The position numbers and the translations under genes were made by a program. Of a stretch of 64,000 bases of DNA, positions 10,139 to 18,302 are shown one piece after another. The DNA lies in assembly GCA_034044135.1 (NCBI GenBank), contig CP139021.1:6029635-6093634 (forward strand). Direction: 5' to 3'. Every line of letters starts with the position of its first letter. Within the stretch, counting starts at the first letter, position 1. This stretch comes from Flammeovirgaceae bacterium SG7u.111. GTDB lineage: Bacteria > Bacteroidota > Bacteroidia > Cytophagales > Flammeovirgaceae. Under the pieces are notes generated by a model that saw nothing but the letters and a program-made list of their open reading frames with translations, did not search any database and was not told the DNA's origin.

Positions 10139-10789
10139 TTACTTCCCCGAAAGATTCTTTTCACTCAAGAGGGCTTTCATATTTTCCATTGTTTTGAACA
10201 CACTTCCCACCACTATTTTCTCCACCAACCAGTTTGGTAAAAAATCATTAGCTTCGGCATACATCGTATAGGCTATTTCGGTTTTGCCTTCTTTTTCATA
10301 AAACTCCCATTTGCCTTCCGAATCTTTAATGCGAGCCTTTCCTTCCTCTTCAGGCAAATAATCTGGTACACTTTCCAAAGCAACACAGATATGGCTGCCC
10401 AAAGAATCTGAGGTCACTGAATTCTTACTGATAAGGTCTTTATTTTGAAACGGCCAAGGAATTCCTATTTCACCATAGGTATACCACACCGAATCATTTT
10501 CTGCATCAATCAATTCAAACTTCACCATCCTATCTATCCAGCTCGTAGCTGCTTCAGCATCCTGAATAAGTGCGAGACAAGTGGTAGGAAATGCATCTGT
10601 TTTCATTTTGGCGAGCACTTGCCTAAACCCTGAGGTTTCCATCCTACGAACATATATCTCTATTCCCTCTTCACTTTTGCTCAGCTCCCATTTTTCAGAT
10701 GTTTGGGCATAAAGAGCACTCAGCCTACAAAAAAACAACAGCAGAAACAGGAATACATACTTAGAAGTTTTCTTTGTTATTGATAACAT
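10139..10789 (-). CDS. Secreted START-domain protein
   Basis: Protein of 216 residues with a signal sequence (MLSITKKTSKYVFLFLLLFFC...AQT) followed by a START-like lipid-binding domain (about 35-205; EGIEIYVRRMETSGFRQVLAKMKT, NKDLISKNSV). START domains bind lipids or other hydrophobic ligands in a helix-grip cavity; the ligand here is unknown. I prefer the ATG at 10789 over the one at 10840, because the latter lies next to the terminator of the upstream GPP34 gene. Similar exported START proteins are common in Bacteroidota. Confidence 0.8.
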   Translation of the reverse strand: MLSITKKTSKYVFLFLLLFFCRLSALYAQTSEKWELSKSEEGIEIYVRRMETSGFRQVLAKMKTDAFPTTCLALIQDAEAATSWIDRMVKFELIDAENDSVWYTYGEIGIPWPFQNKDLISKNSVTSDSLGSHICVALESVPDYLPEEEGKARIKDSEGKWEFYEKEGKTEIAYTMYAEANDFLPNWLVEKIVVGSVFKTMENMKALLSEKNLSGK

Positions 10790-10843
10790 AATATTAGAAC
10801 AAGCTCTAAAAACCAACCCGAATAAAAAGGTTTTGTTCAAATA

Positions 10844-10872
10844 AAAAAAGCAGTGGTTCTCACTGCTTTTTC
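10844..10872 (-). terminator. Terminator of the GPP34 gene
   Basis: AAAAAGCAGTG / CACTGCTTTTT stem with a 5-base loop. On the minus strand it ends in a run of Ts 20 bases after the GPP34 stop. The symmetric flanks allow use in both directions. Confidence 0.85.
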
Positions 10873-10891
10873 ATATTTCTCAGTACTGAAA

Positions 10892-11563
10892 TTAAGAAGT
10901 AATCACTACTGTAGTAACCACAATCATCATCACAGCCATAAGTTCTTCATGGATAGCTTTTATAGCTTTATGCATCGATTTGGCTGAAGGCGAGTTTTGC
11001 GCCAAATCTATTATCTTCTCTTTTATTGCTTTGGCATTATCTTTCCCAAAAACCTCTTTCACAAGCTCGCAAGTAGCCACTAGGCTAAGTAGCATTACTT
11101 CTTCTAGGTTTGGCTCTGCTTTTCCCACGATAATTTGAGACAACTTATTTCTCAAATCAACTTCTGGAGCTGGGTCTTGCGTAGGGTATTTGTTGTATTT
11201 GAACACCCAAAGGATTTTTCCTTCTTCTTCAAACAAAATCCGTTCTTTCACCATTTTCTCTATCGACGCTTTTTTGATCTTGGTCGCCTTATTTCCAAAT
11301 TCTTGCACCCAATGCTTTATAGAGCGCTCTTTTCGGGAAGAAGAGATTTTCTCGAAATAAAAGTCAATATCAACGTCTCCTGTAGGTGAGCTATTCAGCA
11401 CCTTCACTTTTTTACCGTTAATTTCTATCCGGTTGCGCAAGGCAAGTTCCAAAATAATCGTACTTGCTAATGCATAGGGGAAAGTAGTAGAATCGGCAAC
11501 TAACGTCCCTTTTTCGTCGTCAAGCGCAAGAAGGGTCAACTTGTCAATGAGGTTAAGTTCCAT
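10892..11563 (-). CDS. GPP34 (GOLPH3-like) family protein
   Basis: Protein of 223 residues matching the GPP34 family, the bacterial relatives of eukaryotic Golgi phosphoprotein 3. The N-terminus LIDKLTLLALDDEKG and the ALASTIILELALRNRI helix are characteristic. In eukaryotes the family binds PI4P and sorts glycosyltransferases; the bacterial role is not established. The C-terminus is unusually hydrophobic (AVMMIVVTTVVITS) and might insert in a membrane. It stands as a single gene with its own terminator. Confidence 0.82.
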   Translation of the reverse strand: MELNLIDKLTLLALDDEKGTLVADSTTFPYALASTIILELALRNRIEINGKKVKVLNSSPTGDVDIDFYFEKISSSRKERSIKHWVQEFGNKATKIKKASIEKMVKERILFEEEGKILWVFKYNKYPTQDPAPEVDLRNKLSQIIVGKAEPNLEEVMLLSLVATCELVKEVFGKDNAKAIKEKIIDLAQNSPSAKSMHKAIKAIHEELMAVMMIVVTTVVITS

Positions 11564-11669
11564 ATTTTGGATTAAGTCGAATAAATGAATATAGACCGAA
11601 CGGCCATATTTGGTTTACGAGTTTGTTCTTTTAGTGTTTTGCTTATTTGGAAAAAGGTCGAAAACAAGT

Positions 11670-12509
11670 CTATATCACTATCCCTAAAGCCTTCATAGAA
11701 ATATCCACCCTTGTTTTGGCAAAATCATCCATATCAAACCCCTCGAGAGGCTCTATATTCGTTGCCACAAAATAGACATTTCTCCCTTTTTCCAAGAAGC
11801 CTACAAACCATCCATTATCCACGTCATTTTGGGTTGACCAACCTGTTTTTCCGCTCAGCTGATATTTATCTTTATCCCGCATCAGCATCATGCTTTTCAT
11901 TATCTGCTCCGTACGAGGTTCAATTGGCAGCTTGGAAAAATACAGCCTTGAAAGGAAGTCGATTTGCTCCCATGGGGTAATTTTAGATTCTCCACGTAGC
12001 CAAAACTGATCGATATTGCTCGAGTCTACTACCATATGCCCGTAATTAAGCTTATCCAAATATTGGTTCATTCTTTCAGCTCCTATTTTTCGGGCAACTT
12101 CTTGGTAGCACGGTACGCAAGAGAGTTGAAAAGCATCTCTTAGGTACATGTCTTTTTCCCAAATAGCCAAATACCGCTCCTCTCCGTCCCACTCAAAAAA
12201 TGCGCTATCGTCTTCTACCACACCCGTTTCTAGGGCGATGATCGAATTTGTTATTTTAAAGGTAGAAGCTGGCAATTGCCCTTTTTCTGTCCAATCAAAA
12301 TCATTGGAATAATACTGGTTAAGTTGAGGGTCAAATACTAAAACAGCGCCTTGTACCCCCTCATCATCTATCACGTTTTGCAGTTCTACAGAGGTGACTT
12401 TTTTTATAGCTGAGCCATCAACTTCAGGCAACTCAAGCACTTTCTCTTTTTTAGGAGAGCATGCCAGCAAAAAGGCAAAGGCACAGCATAGCAAATAGTT
12501 TTTTTTCAT
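11670..12509 (-). CDS. Class D (OXA-type) beta-lactamase-like lipoprotein
   Basis: Serine hydrolase of the penicillin-binding/class D beta-lactamase superfamily, 279 residues. Lipobox LLAC (14-17) predicts a lipoprotein. Active-site elements are all present: STFK (Ser82, Lys85, the lysine that is carboxylated in class D), SCV (Ser130), and KTG (221-223). YGH (156-158) replaces the usual YGN, and FWLRG (169-173) supplies the Trp that shields the carboxylysine. Length fits OXA enzymes. The alternative is a BlaR/MecR-type sensor domain, but there is no linked membrane protease or repressor gene. There is no mobile element nearby, so it appears to be a resident chromosomal gene. Actual activity on beta-lactams is inferred. 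Confidence 0.88.
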   Translation of the reverse strand: MKKNYLLCCAFAFLLACSPKKEKVLELPEVDGSAIKKVTSVELQNVIDDEGVQGAVLVFDPQLNQYYSNDFDWTEKGQLPASTFKITNSIIALETGVVEDDSAFFEWDGEERYLAIWEKDMYLRDAFQLSCVPCYQEVARKIGAERMNQYLDKLNYGHMVVDSSNIDQFWLRGESKITPWEQIDFLSRLYFSKLPIEPRTEQIMKSMMLMRDKDKYQLSGKTGWSTQNDVDNGWFVGFLEKGRNVYFVATNIEPLEGFDMDDFAKTRVDISMKALGIVI

Positions 12510-12688
12510 AGTTTGGAGACTTGAGACGAATGGATGGTTACAAATATTGTTTGGGAAAATAGAATTTACAACCCAAATTTGGTTGAGGCAAAATATGAAA
12601 AACTAAGGAGTAAGCTTTTTAAAATATTTGGTTGGTTATTTTAGAGCGCGTTCGGATAGAAAAAGCGTGTTTCTCTAAAGCTTAGTAA

Positions 12689-12726
12689 AAAAGGATACCC
12701 CGCCAAAATAAGCAGGGTATTTTTTG
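12689..12726 (-). terminator. Terminator of the 122-residue hypothetical gene
   Basis: ATACCC / GGGTAT stem with an inner GC pair, flanked by A and T runs, so usable in both directions. It lies directly after the stop of the minus-strand gene at 12735. Confidence 0.75.
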
Positions 12727-12734
12727 TTTTGAAA

Positions 12735-13103
12735 CTAATCTTCTGGATACGGCACAAAAACGAAGTTCACAAAGTCTTCATCCACCACAAAGAGACAACA
12801 AAACTCATCAGGGTCTTTGTATGCCGCTTTAAAATCTGCAATATTTTCCTCGCTTATCAATCCTCTTTGCACAAACTCGTCGAGGTAGGAGAAATTGTAG
12901 TTCCAGTTAAGAGCCATTTCTTCCTTAGCGATCAACAACTGCCCTATTTCCATTTTTTGCTTGGCTATTGGGAAAATTGAATACTCGGAAATGTTGCGCT
13001 TCTTGAGCTGATAAGCAGCTTCTTTGAGCGTGTTTGCCGCGGCAACAAAATCTTTGGTGATGGTACCCAGGTATTTTCCATCGAGTTCCGGATCGTTTAG
13101 CAT
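12735..13103 (-). CDS. Conserved-looking hypothetical protein
   Basis: Cytoplasmic protein of 122 residues without signal peptide or membrane segment; family not recognised. It has a helical, charged first half (VAAANTLKEAAYQLKKR) and an acidic, aromatic C-terminus (DEDFVNFVFVPYPED). Its own terminator and coding-like composition support a real gene. The DinB-like gene upstream is on the same strand, 87 bases away. Confidence 0.65.
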   Translation of the reverse strand: MLNDPELDGKYLGTITKDFVAAANTLKEAAYQLKKRNISEYSIFPIAKQKMEIGQLLIAKEEMALNWNYNFSYLDEFVQRGLISEENIADFKAAYKDPDEFCCLFVVDEDFVNFVFVPYPED

Positions 13104-13190
13104 GATATGATTATCGTTTGTTTTTCAATTTTATTGCAAAATTGAACAGATAAAAGCTAAAAGGCAAACCTTAGCTAGGCAGGCTATCAT

Positions 13191-13712
13191 TTACCAGCCC
13201 ACGTACGTAGGAGGTTTGATCCCGTTCATCCTAAGATAAACAATGGCCTGCGCTCTATGATGGGTCATATGATCGCGCATCAGGTAGACCATCTGCCCTA
13301 TGCTCAGGTTTTCCCCGGCAAACTTCACTCCTTTGGTTATTTGCAAATCATTCAGGTTGCCTATCGACTTGGAAGTATATTTAAAGGACTGTTCCAAAAG
13401 GGCAATCACCTCGTCTTTACCAAGCCCGTCATAGTCGTCACTTTTCATTGGATTTTCTTCGGCCATAATATAGGTAGAATTAATCCAGCTCAAGTTTTCT
13501 GCAATATGCACCATAAGCTGGGCGAAAGTGAGCTGCCCATCGCTAGGTTTGTAATCGTATTTTTCGGGAGGCATGAGGTTCGCTACGGCTAGAGTGTACT
13601 CCGTGGCGTTTTCCCATGTGGGCATAAATTGCTTGGAGAAGCTTTTTTGCCGCTGGGCAGTGGCCTCAAAACCGAGAAGAGCTAATAGTATAAATGGCAA
13701 TAGTTTCTTCAT
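13191..13712 (-). CDS. Exported DinB-family protein
   Basis: Protein of 173 residues with a signal peptide (MKKLLPFILLALLGFEATAQ) and a DinB-like four-helix bundle. Family histidines likely to bind a divalent metal are seen in QLMVHIAENL and MRDHMTHHRAQ. The family includes metal-dependent thiol transferases and many uncharacterised proteins. An exported DinB protein is known among Bacteroidota but has no assigned role. Confidence 0.83.
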   Translation of the reverse strand: MKKLLPFILLALLGFEATAQRQKSFSKQFMPTWENATEYTLAVANLMPPEKYDYKPSDGQLTFAQLMVHIAENLSWINSTYIMAEENPMKSDDYDGLGKDEVIALLEQSFKYTSKSIGNLNDLQITKGVKFAGENLSIGQMVYLMRDHMTHHRAQAIVYLRMNGIKPPTYVGW

Positions 13713-13811
13713 TGGAGAAATAGGGTTTGAATTTATTCATCCAAATTAGGTCGATTTTTCTTTTGATGCGAATCTTGTCATAAGATTATTAGGAGCATGG
13801 CTACAGAAAAA

Positions 13812-13926
13812 ATTGCGCACTGGGGAAAGAGGGTAAGGGCAAGACCGAAATGGCTGGTGCGCTGGGTGGCTTGCCCACCCAGGACGGGGCTTGCACCTGC
13901 CCATTTTCGGGCTGGGCAAAGTGCGC
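13812..13926. repeat. GC-rich imperfect inverted repeat in a gene-free gap
   Basis: In the 339-base gap before natA a block much richer in GC than its surroundings forms an imperfect inverted repeat. The outer arms are GCGCACT and AGTGCGC, an inner pair is CCGAAATGGC against GCCCATTTTCGG, and the core is CTGGGTGG with CCACCCAG around a 5-base loop. It has no convincing coding sequence. It looks like a dispersed palindromic repeat or small miniature element, but only one copy is in the window. Confidence 0.5.
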
Positions 13927-14051
13927 CCAAGGTTTAATTTGAAAAAATCGGGTCTCCTTGTTTGTTGTTAGTTGCTGAGTTCTATTTTTACGGTTTGCTA
14001 TTTTGCTGCTCAAGCTTTTACCAAACCATAGCTCATACTGAACGAAGATAG

Positions 14052-14978
14052 ATGGAGAACACAGATATTTTAACTGTTGACAAGGTTACGAAACGATATG
14101 CCAAGCATACGGCACTGGAGGAGGTGAGCCTAAACATGCCAAAGGGGAGTATTTTTGGGCTGCTGGGACCTAATGGCGCCGGGAAAACATCGCTTATTAG
14201 GATTATTACGCAAATTACCGCTGCTGACGAAGGGAAGGTGCTTTTTAATGGGCGTACATTGCAGCGGGAGGATATTGCCCGAATAGGGTATCTGCCCGAG
14301 GAAAGAGGGCTTTATAAAAAAATGAAAGTCGGTGAGCAACTGATTTATTTGGCACGGCTGAAGGGGCTTTCGATGCACGACGCAAAGAAAAGAATAAAGT
14401 TTTGGTTGGAAAAATTTGATATGACAACCTGGTGGAACAAGGCAATTGAGGACCTTTCGAAAGGGATGCAACAAAAGGTGCAGTTCATTGCGACGATCAT
14501 CCACCAGCCAGAGCTGTTGATTTTGGATGAGCCTTTTTCGGGCTTCGACCCCATAAACACGAACTTGATAAAAGATGAGATAATGCGGCTGAGAAACGAG
14601 GGCTGCTCAATCATTTTTTCGACGCACCGGATGGAATCGGTAGAGGAACTGTGTGATTATATTGCGCTCATAAACCAGTCGAAAAAAGTACTGGAGGGCA
14701 AAACGAAGGAAATAAAGGAGAACTACAAGGAGGGAATTTATTTTGTGGAAACGGACAGGGAGATTGCAAGTGGCGGAGAGGATTTTAGTGTGCTTTCGGC
14801 AAAAGAAAGTGGGGACGGAACGGTGCAACACAGGGTGAAAATCCATCATGGTTCGCTGAATGATTTTGTGAGCAAGGTGGTGAACCAAGTTTCTATTTGT
14901 GCCCTGAGGGAGGAAATCCCTTCGGTGAACGAAATTTTTATCCGAACCGTGGGGGAAACGAATGGTACTTCTCTCTAA
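14052..14978 (+). CDS. ABC transporter ATP-binding protein, NatA-like
   Basis: ATPase subunit of 308 residues. Walker A GPNGAGKTS (about 39-47), Q-loop region, signature LSKGMQQ, Walker B LLILDEP and the switch His in STHR are present. The C-terminal extension (about 225-308) matches the DUF4162-type tail seen in NatA-like exporters. It is followed 27 bases later by its permease, so the two form an exporter resembling the Na+-extruding NatAB system; the true substrate is unknown. Confidence 0.92.
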   Translation: MENTDILTVDKVTKRYAKHTALEEVSLNMPKGSIFGLLGPNGAGKTSLIRIITQITAADEGKVLFNGRTLQREDIARIGYLPEERGLYKKMKVGEQLIYLARLKGLSMHDAKKRIKFWLEKFDMTTWWNKAIEDLSKGMQQKVQFIATIIHQPELLILDEPFSGFDPINTNLIKDEIMRLRNEGCSIIFSTHRMESVEELCDYIALINQSKKVLEGKTKEIKENYKEGIYFVETDREIASGGEDFSVLSAKESGDGTVQHRVKIHHGSLNDFVSKVVNQVSICALREEIPSVNEIFIRTVGETNGTSL

Positions 14979-15005
14979 CTTTATCCAACCTAAACACGAA
15001 AAACG

Positions 15006-16337
15006 GTGAACAAGATATTATTAATAATTAGCAGGGAGTACCTTACCCGGGTGAGGAAAAAGACATTTTTGATTATGTCGCTGATAGGGCCGCTCTTGAT
15101 CGCCTCGGTATATGTGGTGCCTATTTGGCTTGCCACGCGCGATGGGGATGAAAAAACGGTGCAGGTGGTGGACGACAGCGGGCTTTTTGACCAGAAGTTT
15201 GAGAGCAGGAAAAACCTACGGTTCATCTACAACAGCGATAGGATAGAAGAAACGAAAGAAAGCTTCAAAAACAGTAATTACGATGCGCTGCTGTATATTC
15301 CCGATATAAACGTGGAAGACCCAACGGGCGTGACGATTTACTCTGAAAAGGGAATTTCGAGCATTACGAGAGAGGTCATTGAGCGTACGATTGAAAAGGT
15401 AATAAAAGATATAAAACTGGAAAAAGCAGGGCTTGACAGGGAGGTTCTGAAATCGCTAGATTCCAATGTGGACATCCGTACAATCAACCTTTCGGATGGA
15501 GGGGAAAAAGACAGCAATGCAAATATTTCCACCGCAATCGGGCTTTTTGCTGGGTTGCTTGTTTACTTTTTCACCTTTATGTACGGTGCTCAGGTGATGC
15601 GTGGGGTGATTGAGGAAAAAACGAACAGAATTATTGAGGTGATCATTTCTTCGGTGAAGCCTTTCCAACTGATGATGGGGAAAATAATAGGAATAGCTGC
15701 TGTTGGCCTGACCCAAATACTCATCTGGATAGTATTAGTTACCATTGTCATAAATGTTTCGAGTATGTTCTTGGATACTGGAGCAGTTGCCAAAGACACC
15801 CTTAGCAACCAACAGGGCATTATGTCGGCAGCTCCAATTGAGCAACCTATAAAAGTGGAGGCGAATGTATCTGACAACCAAAAAGCTGAACTGTTTAAAG
15901 CTATTTCTACGGTTAACTTTCCGTTAATTATCGGAAGCTTTGTCTTTTACTTCTTGTTCGGGTATTTGATGTACGCTTCGCTTTTTGGGGCAGTAGGCGC
16001 TGCGGTAGACAGCGAGACAGATACACAGCAATTTATGCTACCCATTACGATTCCACTCATTTTATCGATGATAGTTTCGGGAGCGGTAATAGCCGACCCG
16101 CATGGTTCTTTGGCATTTTGGTTCTCCATGATTCCATTAACCTCGCCTGTGATAATGATGGTACGCTTGCCGTTTATCGGGTTTTCGTGGGAGCTTTTCC
16201 TCTCTATGGGTCTTTTAATTGCAGGTTTTGTGCTTTCTACTTGGGTTGCCGGACGGATTTATAGGGTTGGAATTCTGATGTATGGGAAAAAAGTGAGTTG
16301 GAAAGAGCTGAGCAAATGGTTTTTTTATAAGCCTTGA
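15006..16337 (+). CDS. ABC transporter permease, NatB/ABC-2 type
   Basis: Membrane subunit of 443 residues. It has one helix near the N-terminus (LIMSLIGPLLIASVYVVPIW), a large extracytoplasmic domain (about 45-175) and a C-terminal cluster of about five helices, as in ABC2_membrane_3 permeases. The GVIEEKTNRIIEVIISSVKP segment is the usual cytoplasmic coupling motif. It uses the GTG codon at 15006. It partners with the ATPase encoded just upstream. Confidence 0.9.
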   Translation: MNKILLIISREYLTRVRKKTFLIMSLIGPLLIASVYVVPIWLATRDGDEKTVQVVDDSGLFDQKFESRKNLRFIYNSDRIEETKESFKNSNYDALLYIPDINVEDPTGVTIYSEKGISSITREVIERTIEKVIKDIKLEKAGLDREVLKSLDSNVDIRTINLSDGGEKDSNANISTAIGLFAGLLVYFFTFMYGAQVMRGVIEEKTNRIIEVIISSVKPFQLMMGKIIGIAAVGLTQILIWIVLVTIVINVSSMFLDTGAVAKDTLSNQQGIMSAAPIEQPIKVEANVSDNQKAELFKAISTVNFPLIIGSFVFYFLFGYLMYASLFGAVGAAVDSETDTQQFMLPITIPLILSMIVSGAVIADPHGSLAFWFSMIPLTSPVIMMVRLPFIGFSWELFLSMGLLIAGFVLSTWVAGRIYRVGILMYGKKVSWKELSKWFFYKP

Positions 16338-16578
16338 TTGTATTTAGCTTAAAAACTTACGTTTAGGTCGGAAAAAGTCCACTTTTTACTTTCAAAAAGG
16401 CAGTACTTTTGATAACGGCAGGGTTACTTGGACAAACCTTGTTTTTGGGAAATGATTGAATTACAAATTGATTGGGCATAAATGCCTTTTTTTCGCTAGA
16501 ATTGCAGTCCCTTTTAAACAAAGTCATTATACGACCTATTTTATTTCCAAGCGGGTTTTATGGATTGAAACAAAGGGC

Positions 16579-16586
16579 TATATTTG
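16579..16586 (+). promoter_or_regulatory. -7 promoter element of nqrF
   Basis: TATATTTG matches TAnnTTTG, 33 bases before the nqrF start. No good TTTG lies at the usual upstream spacing. It suggests nqrF has its own transcript. Confidence 0.35.
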
Positions 16587-16619
16587 CGTAAATTTTTCAG
16601 AATCTAACAATACAATCAA

Positions 16620-17930
16620 ATGGAATTAACAACAGTTGTTGTTGCGTCAATTGTAGCGTTTGCGATCATCATCTTATTTTTGGTCGTTTTGCTGCTCTTC
16701 GCTCAGTCAAAATTGGTACAAAGTGGTGATGTAAAGATCATCATCAACGGTGATACTGAAAATCCAGTAGTTACCTCGGCAGGTTCAACTTTGCTCAGTA
16801 CGCTTTCTGGCCAAAAGATTTTCTTGCCTTCAGCCTGTGGTGGCGGTGGTACTTGCGCTATGTGTAAGTGCGTGGTAGAAGATGGTGGTGGGGAAGTATT
16901 GCCTACAGAAGTTGGCCACTTGAGCCGTAGCGAGCAAGCTGAGAACGTAAGGCTTTCTTGCCAAGTGAAGGTAAAGCAAGACATGACCATCAGGATACCT
17001 GAAGAAATCTTCGGTATTAAGAAGTGGGATTGTGAAGTGATATCGAACTACAATGTCGCTACATTCATTAAGGCATTTATTGTAAAACTTCCAGAAGGTG
17101 AAAACCTTGACTTTGAGGCTGGTGGATATATCCAGATAGATGTGCCTAAAGTAGAAGTTGATTTTAAAGATATTGATATAGCTCCAGACCCAAGCGATCC
17201 GGCTGGTCCAGAAAAATTCAAAGAAGACTGGGATAAGTTCGGTCTTTGGGATTTGAAAATGAAAAATGACGAGGAAGTATTTAGAGCTTACTCGATGGCC
17301 AACCACCCAGCAGAAGGAAATATCGTGATGCTGACTATCCGTATTGCTACTCCACCTTGGGATAGAGCTAAAAATGCATGGATGGACGTAAATCCTGGTA
17401 TTTGTTCTTCTTATGTTTTCTCGAGAAAACCAGGTGATAAAGTAACTATTTCTGGTCCTTATGGTGAATTCTTCATCAAAGATACAGATGCAGAAATGAT
17501 CTACGTAGGTGGTGGTGCTGGTATGGCACCAATGAGGTCTCACTTGTTCCACCTATTCCACACATTAAAAACTGGTAGAAAAGTAACTTACTGGTACGGT
17601 GGTAGGTCTAAGAGAGAATTGTTCTACGAAGACGATTTCAGACAAATTGAAAAAGAGTTCCCTAACTTCCAATTCGAAATTGTATTGTCTGAGCCACTTC
17701 CTGAAGACAACTGGAAAGAGAAAAAATCAATTGATGATAAAGAAGGTGACGGTTTCTTAGGTTTCGTTCACAATGCCGTGATCGAACACCAACTGAAAAA
17801 CCACGATGCTCCTGAAGATATTGAGTTCTACTTCTGTGGACCTCCTATGATGAACCAAGCCGTACTCAAGATGTGTGAAGATTGGGGTGTACCTGATGAG
17901 AACGTATCATTCGATGATTTCGGTGGTTAA
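16620..17930 (+). CDS. nqrF: Na+-translocating NADH:quinone reductase subunit F
   Basis: Electron-input subunit of the Nqr complex, which couples NADH oxidation to sodium export. 436 residues: one N-terminal helix (about 5-28), a [2Fe-2S] ferredoxin domain with Cys73, Cys79, Cys82 plus the later LSCQV cysteine, an FAD-binding barrel (RAYSMAN) and an NADH-binding domain ([21 protein letters not shown]). Extra inserted residues around [22 protein letters not shown] are usual for NqrF. The genes for subunits A-E are not in the window, although they usually sit immediately upstream. A strong terminator follows. Confidence 0.96.
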   Translation: MELTTVVVASIVAFAIIILFLVVLLLFAQSKLVQSGDVKIIINGDTENPVVTSAGSTLLSTLSGQKIFLPSACGGGGTCAMCKCVVEDGGGEVLPTEVGHLSRSEQAENVRLSCQVKVKQDMTIRIPEEIFGIKKWDCEVISNYNVATFIKAFIVKLPEGENLDFEAGGYIQIDVPKVEVDFKDIDIAPDPSDPAGPEKFKEDWDKFGLWDLKMKNDEEVFRAYSMANHPAEGNIVMLTIRIATPPWDRAKNAWMDVNPGICSSYVFSRKPGDKVTISGPYGEFFIKDTDAEMIYVGGGAGMAPMRSHLFHLFHTLKTGRKVTYWYGGRSKRELFYEDDFRQIEKEFPNFQFEIVLSEPLPEDNWKEKKSIDDKEGDGFLGFVHNAVIEHQLKNHDAPEDIEFYFCGPPMMNQAVLKMCEDWGVPDENVSFDDFGG

Positions 17931-17953
17931 GATTTCAACTGAAAAATTTGCAA

Positions 17954-17979
17954 GGCGGGACAGATGTCCCGCCTTTTTT
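17954..17979 (+). terminator. Rho-independent terminator of nqrF
   Basis: Perfect GGCGGGAC / GTCCCGCC stem with a 4-base loop and six Ts, 23 bases after the nqrF stop. Confidence 0.93.
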
Positions 17980-18254
17980 GTTCCTTTCCTCTTACAGTTT
18001 ATCTCCCTTTGCTTATCTCTTATAAGAGCATATTTTAAACTTTACCTATTTCAATGTAAACGAACACATAAGCGCCTATCCGATTCAATAATCTCACTTA
18101 AAATAAAATTCTTCAATAGCGAGCGCTGTTATTTTCGAGTTTTCTTCTTTCGCGAGAACCTCAAAATGGGCCGCCGCTGTGGTAATCATTTTCGCCTGAA
18201 AACTTAAATTCTAAACATACTCTAATTTGACTGACCAGAAATCCCCAAACTACT
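17980..18254. other. Gene-free gap after nqrF
   Basis: The gap between nqrF and the next gene is 372 bases. Apart from the terminator and the promoter described separately, I see only a 12-base palindrome CTCTTATAAGAG at 18017-18028 and no credible gene. Confidence 0.4.
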
Positions 18255-18283
18255 TTTGTTTGAGGATAAAGTCATTATTTTTG
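18255..18283 (+). promoter_or_regulatory. Promoter of the DUF3592 gene
   Basis: TTTG at 18255-18258, 17 bases, then TATTTTTG at 18276-18283. Both elements and spacing match the Bacteroidota consensus. The start codon is 20 bases downstream. This is the best promoter match I found in the window. Confidence 0.5.
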
Positions 18284-18302
18284 TTCCATTAGACGAACAA
18301 CT

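Noticed and set aside
11670-12509. A mobile resistance cassette around the beta-lactamase-like gene
   Set aside because: No integron attachment site, transposase or insertion-sequence ends were visible within several kilobases.
13801-14013. A 70-residue minus-strand frame through the GC-rich palindrome
   Set aside because: The sequence is dominated by the inverted repeat and has low-complexity, Pro-rich translation; the repeat explains it better.
17875-18207. A 110-residue plus-strand frame starting inside nqrF
   Set aside because: It overlaps the nqrF end and runs through the terminator; its composition is not protein-like.
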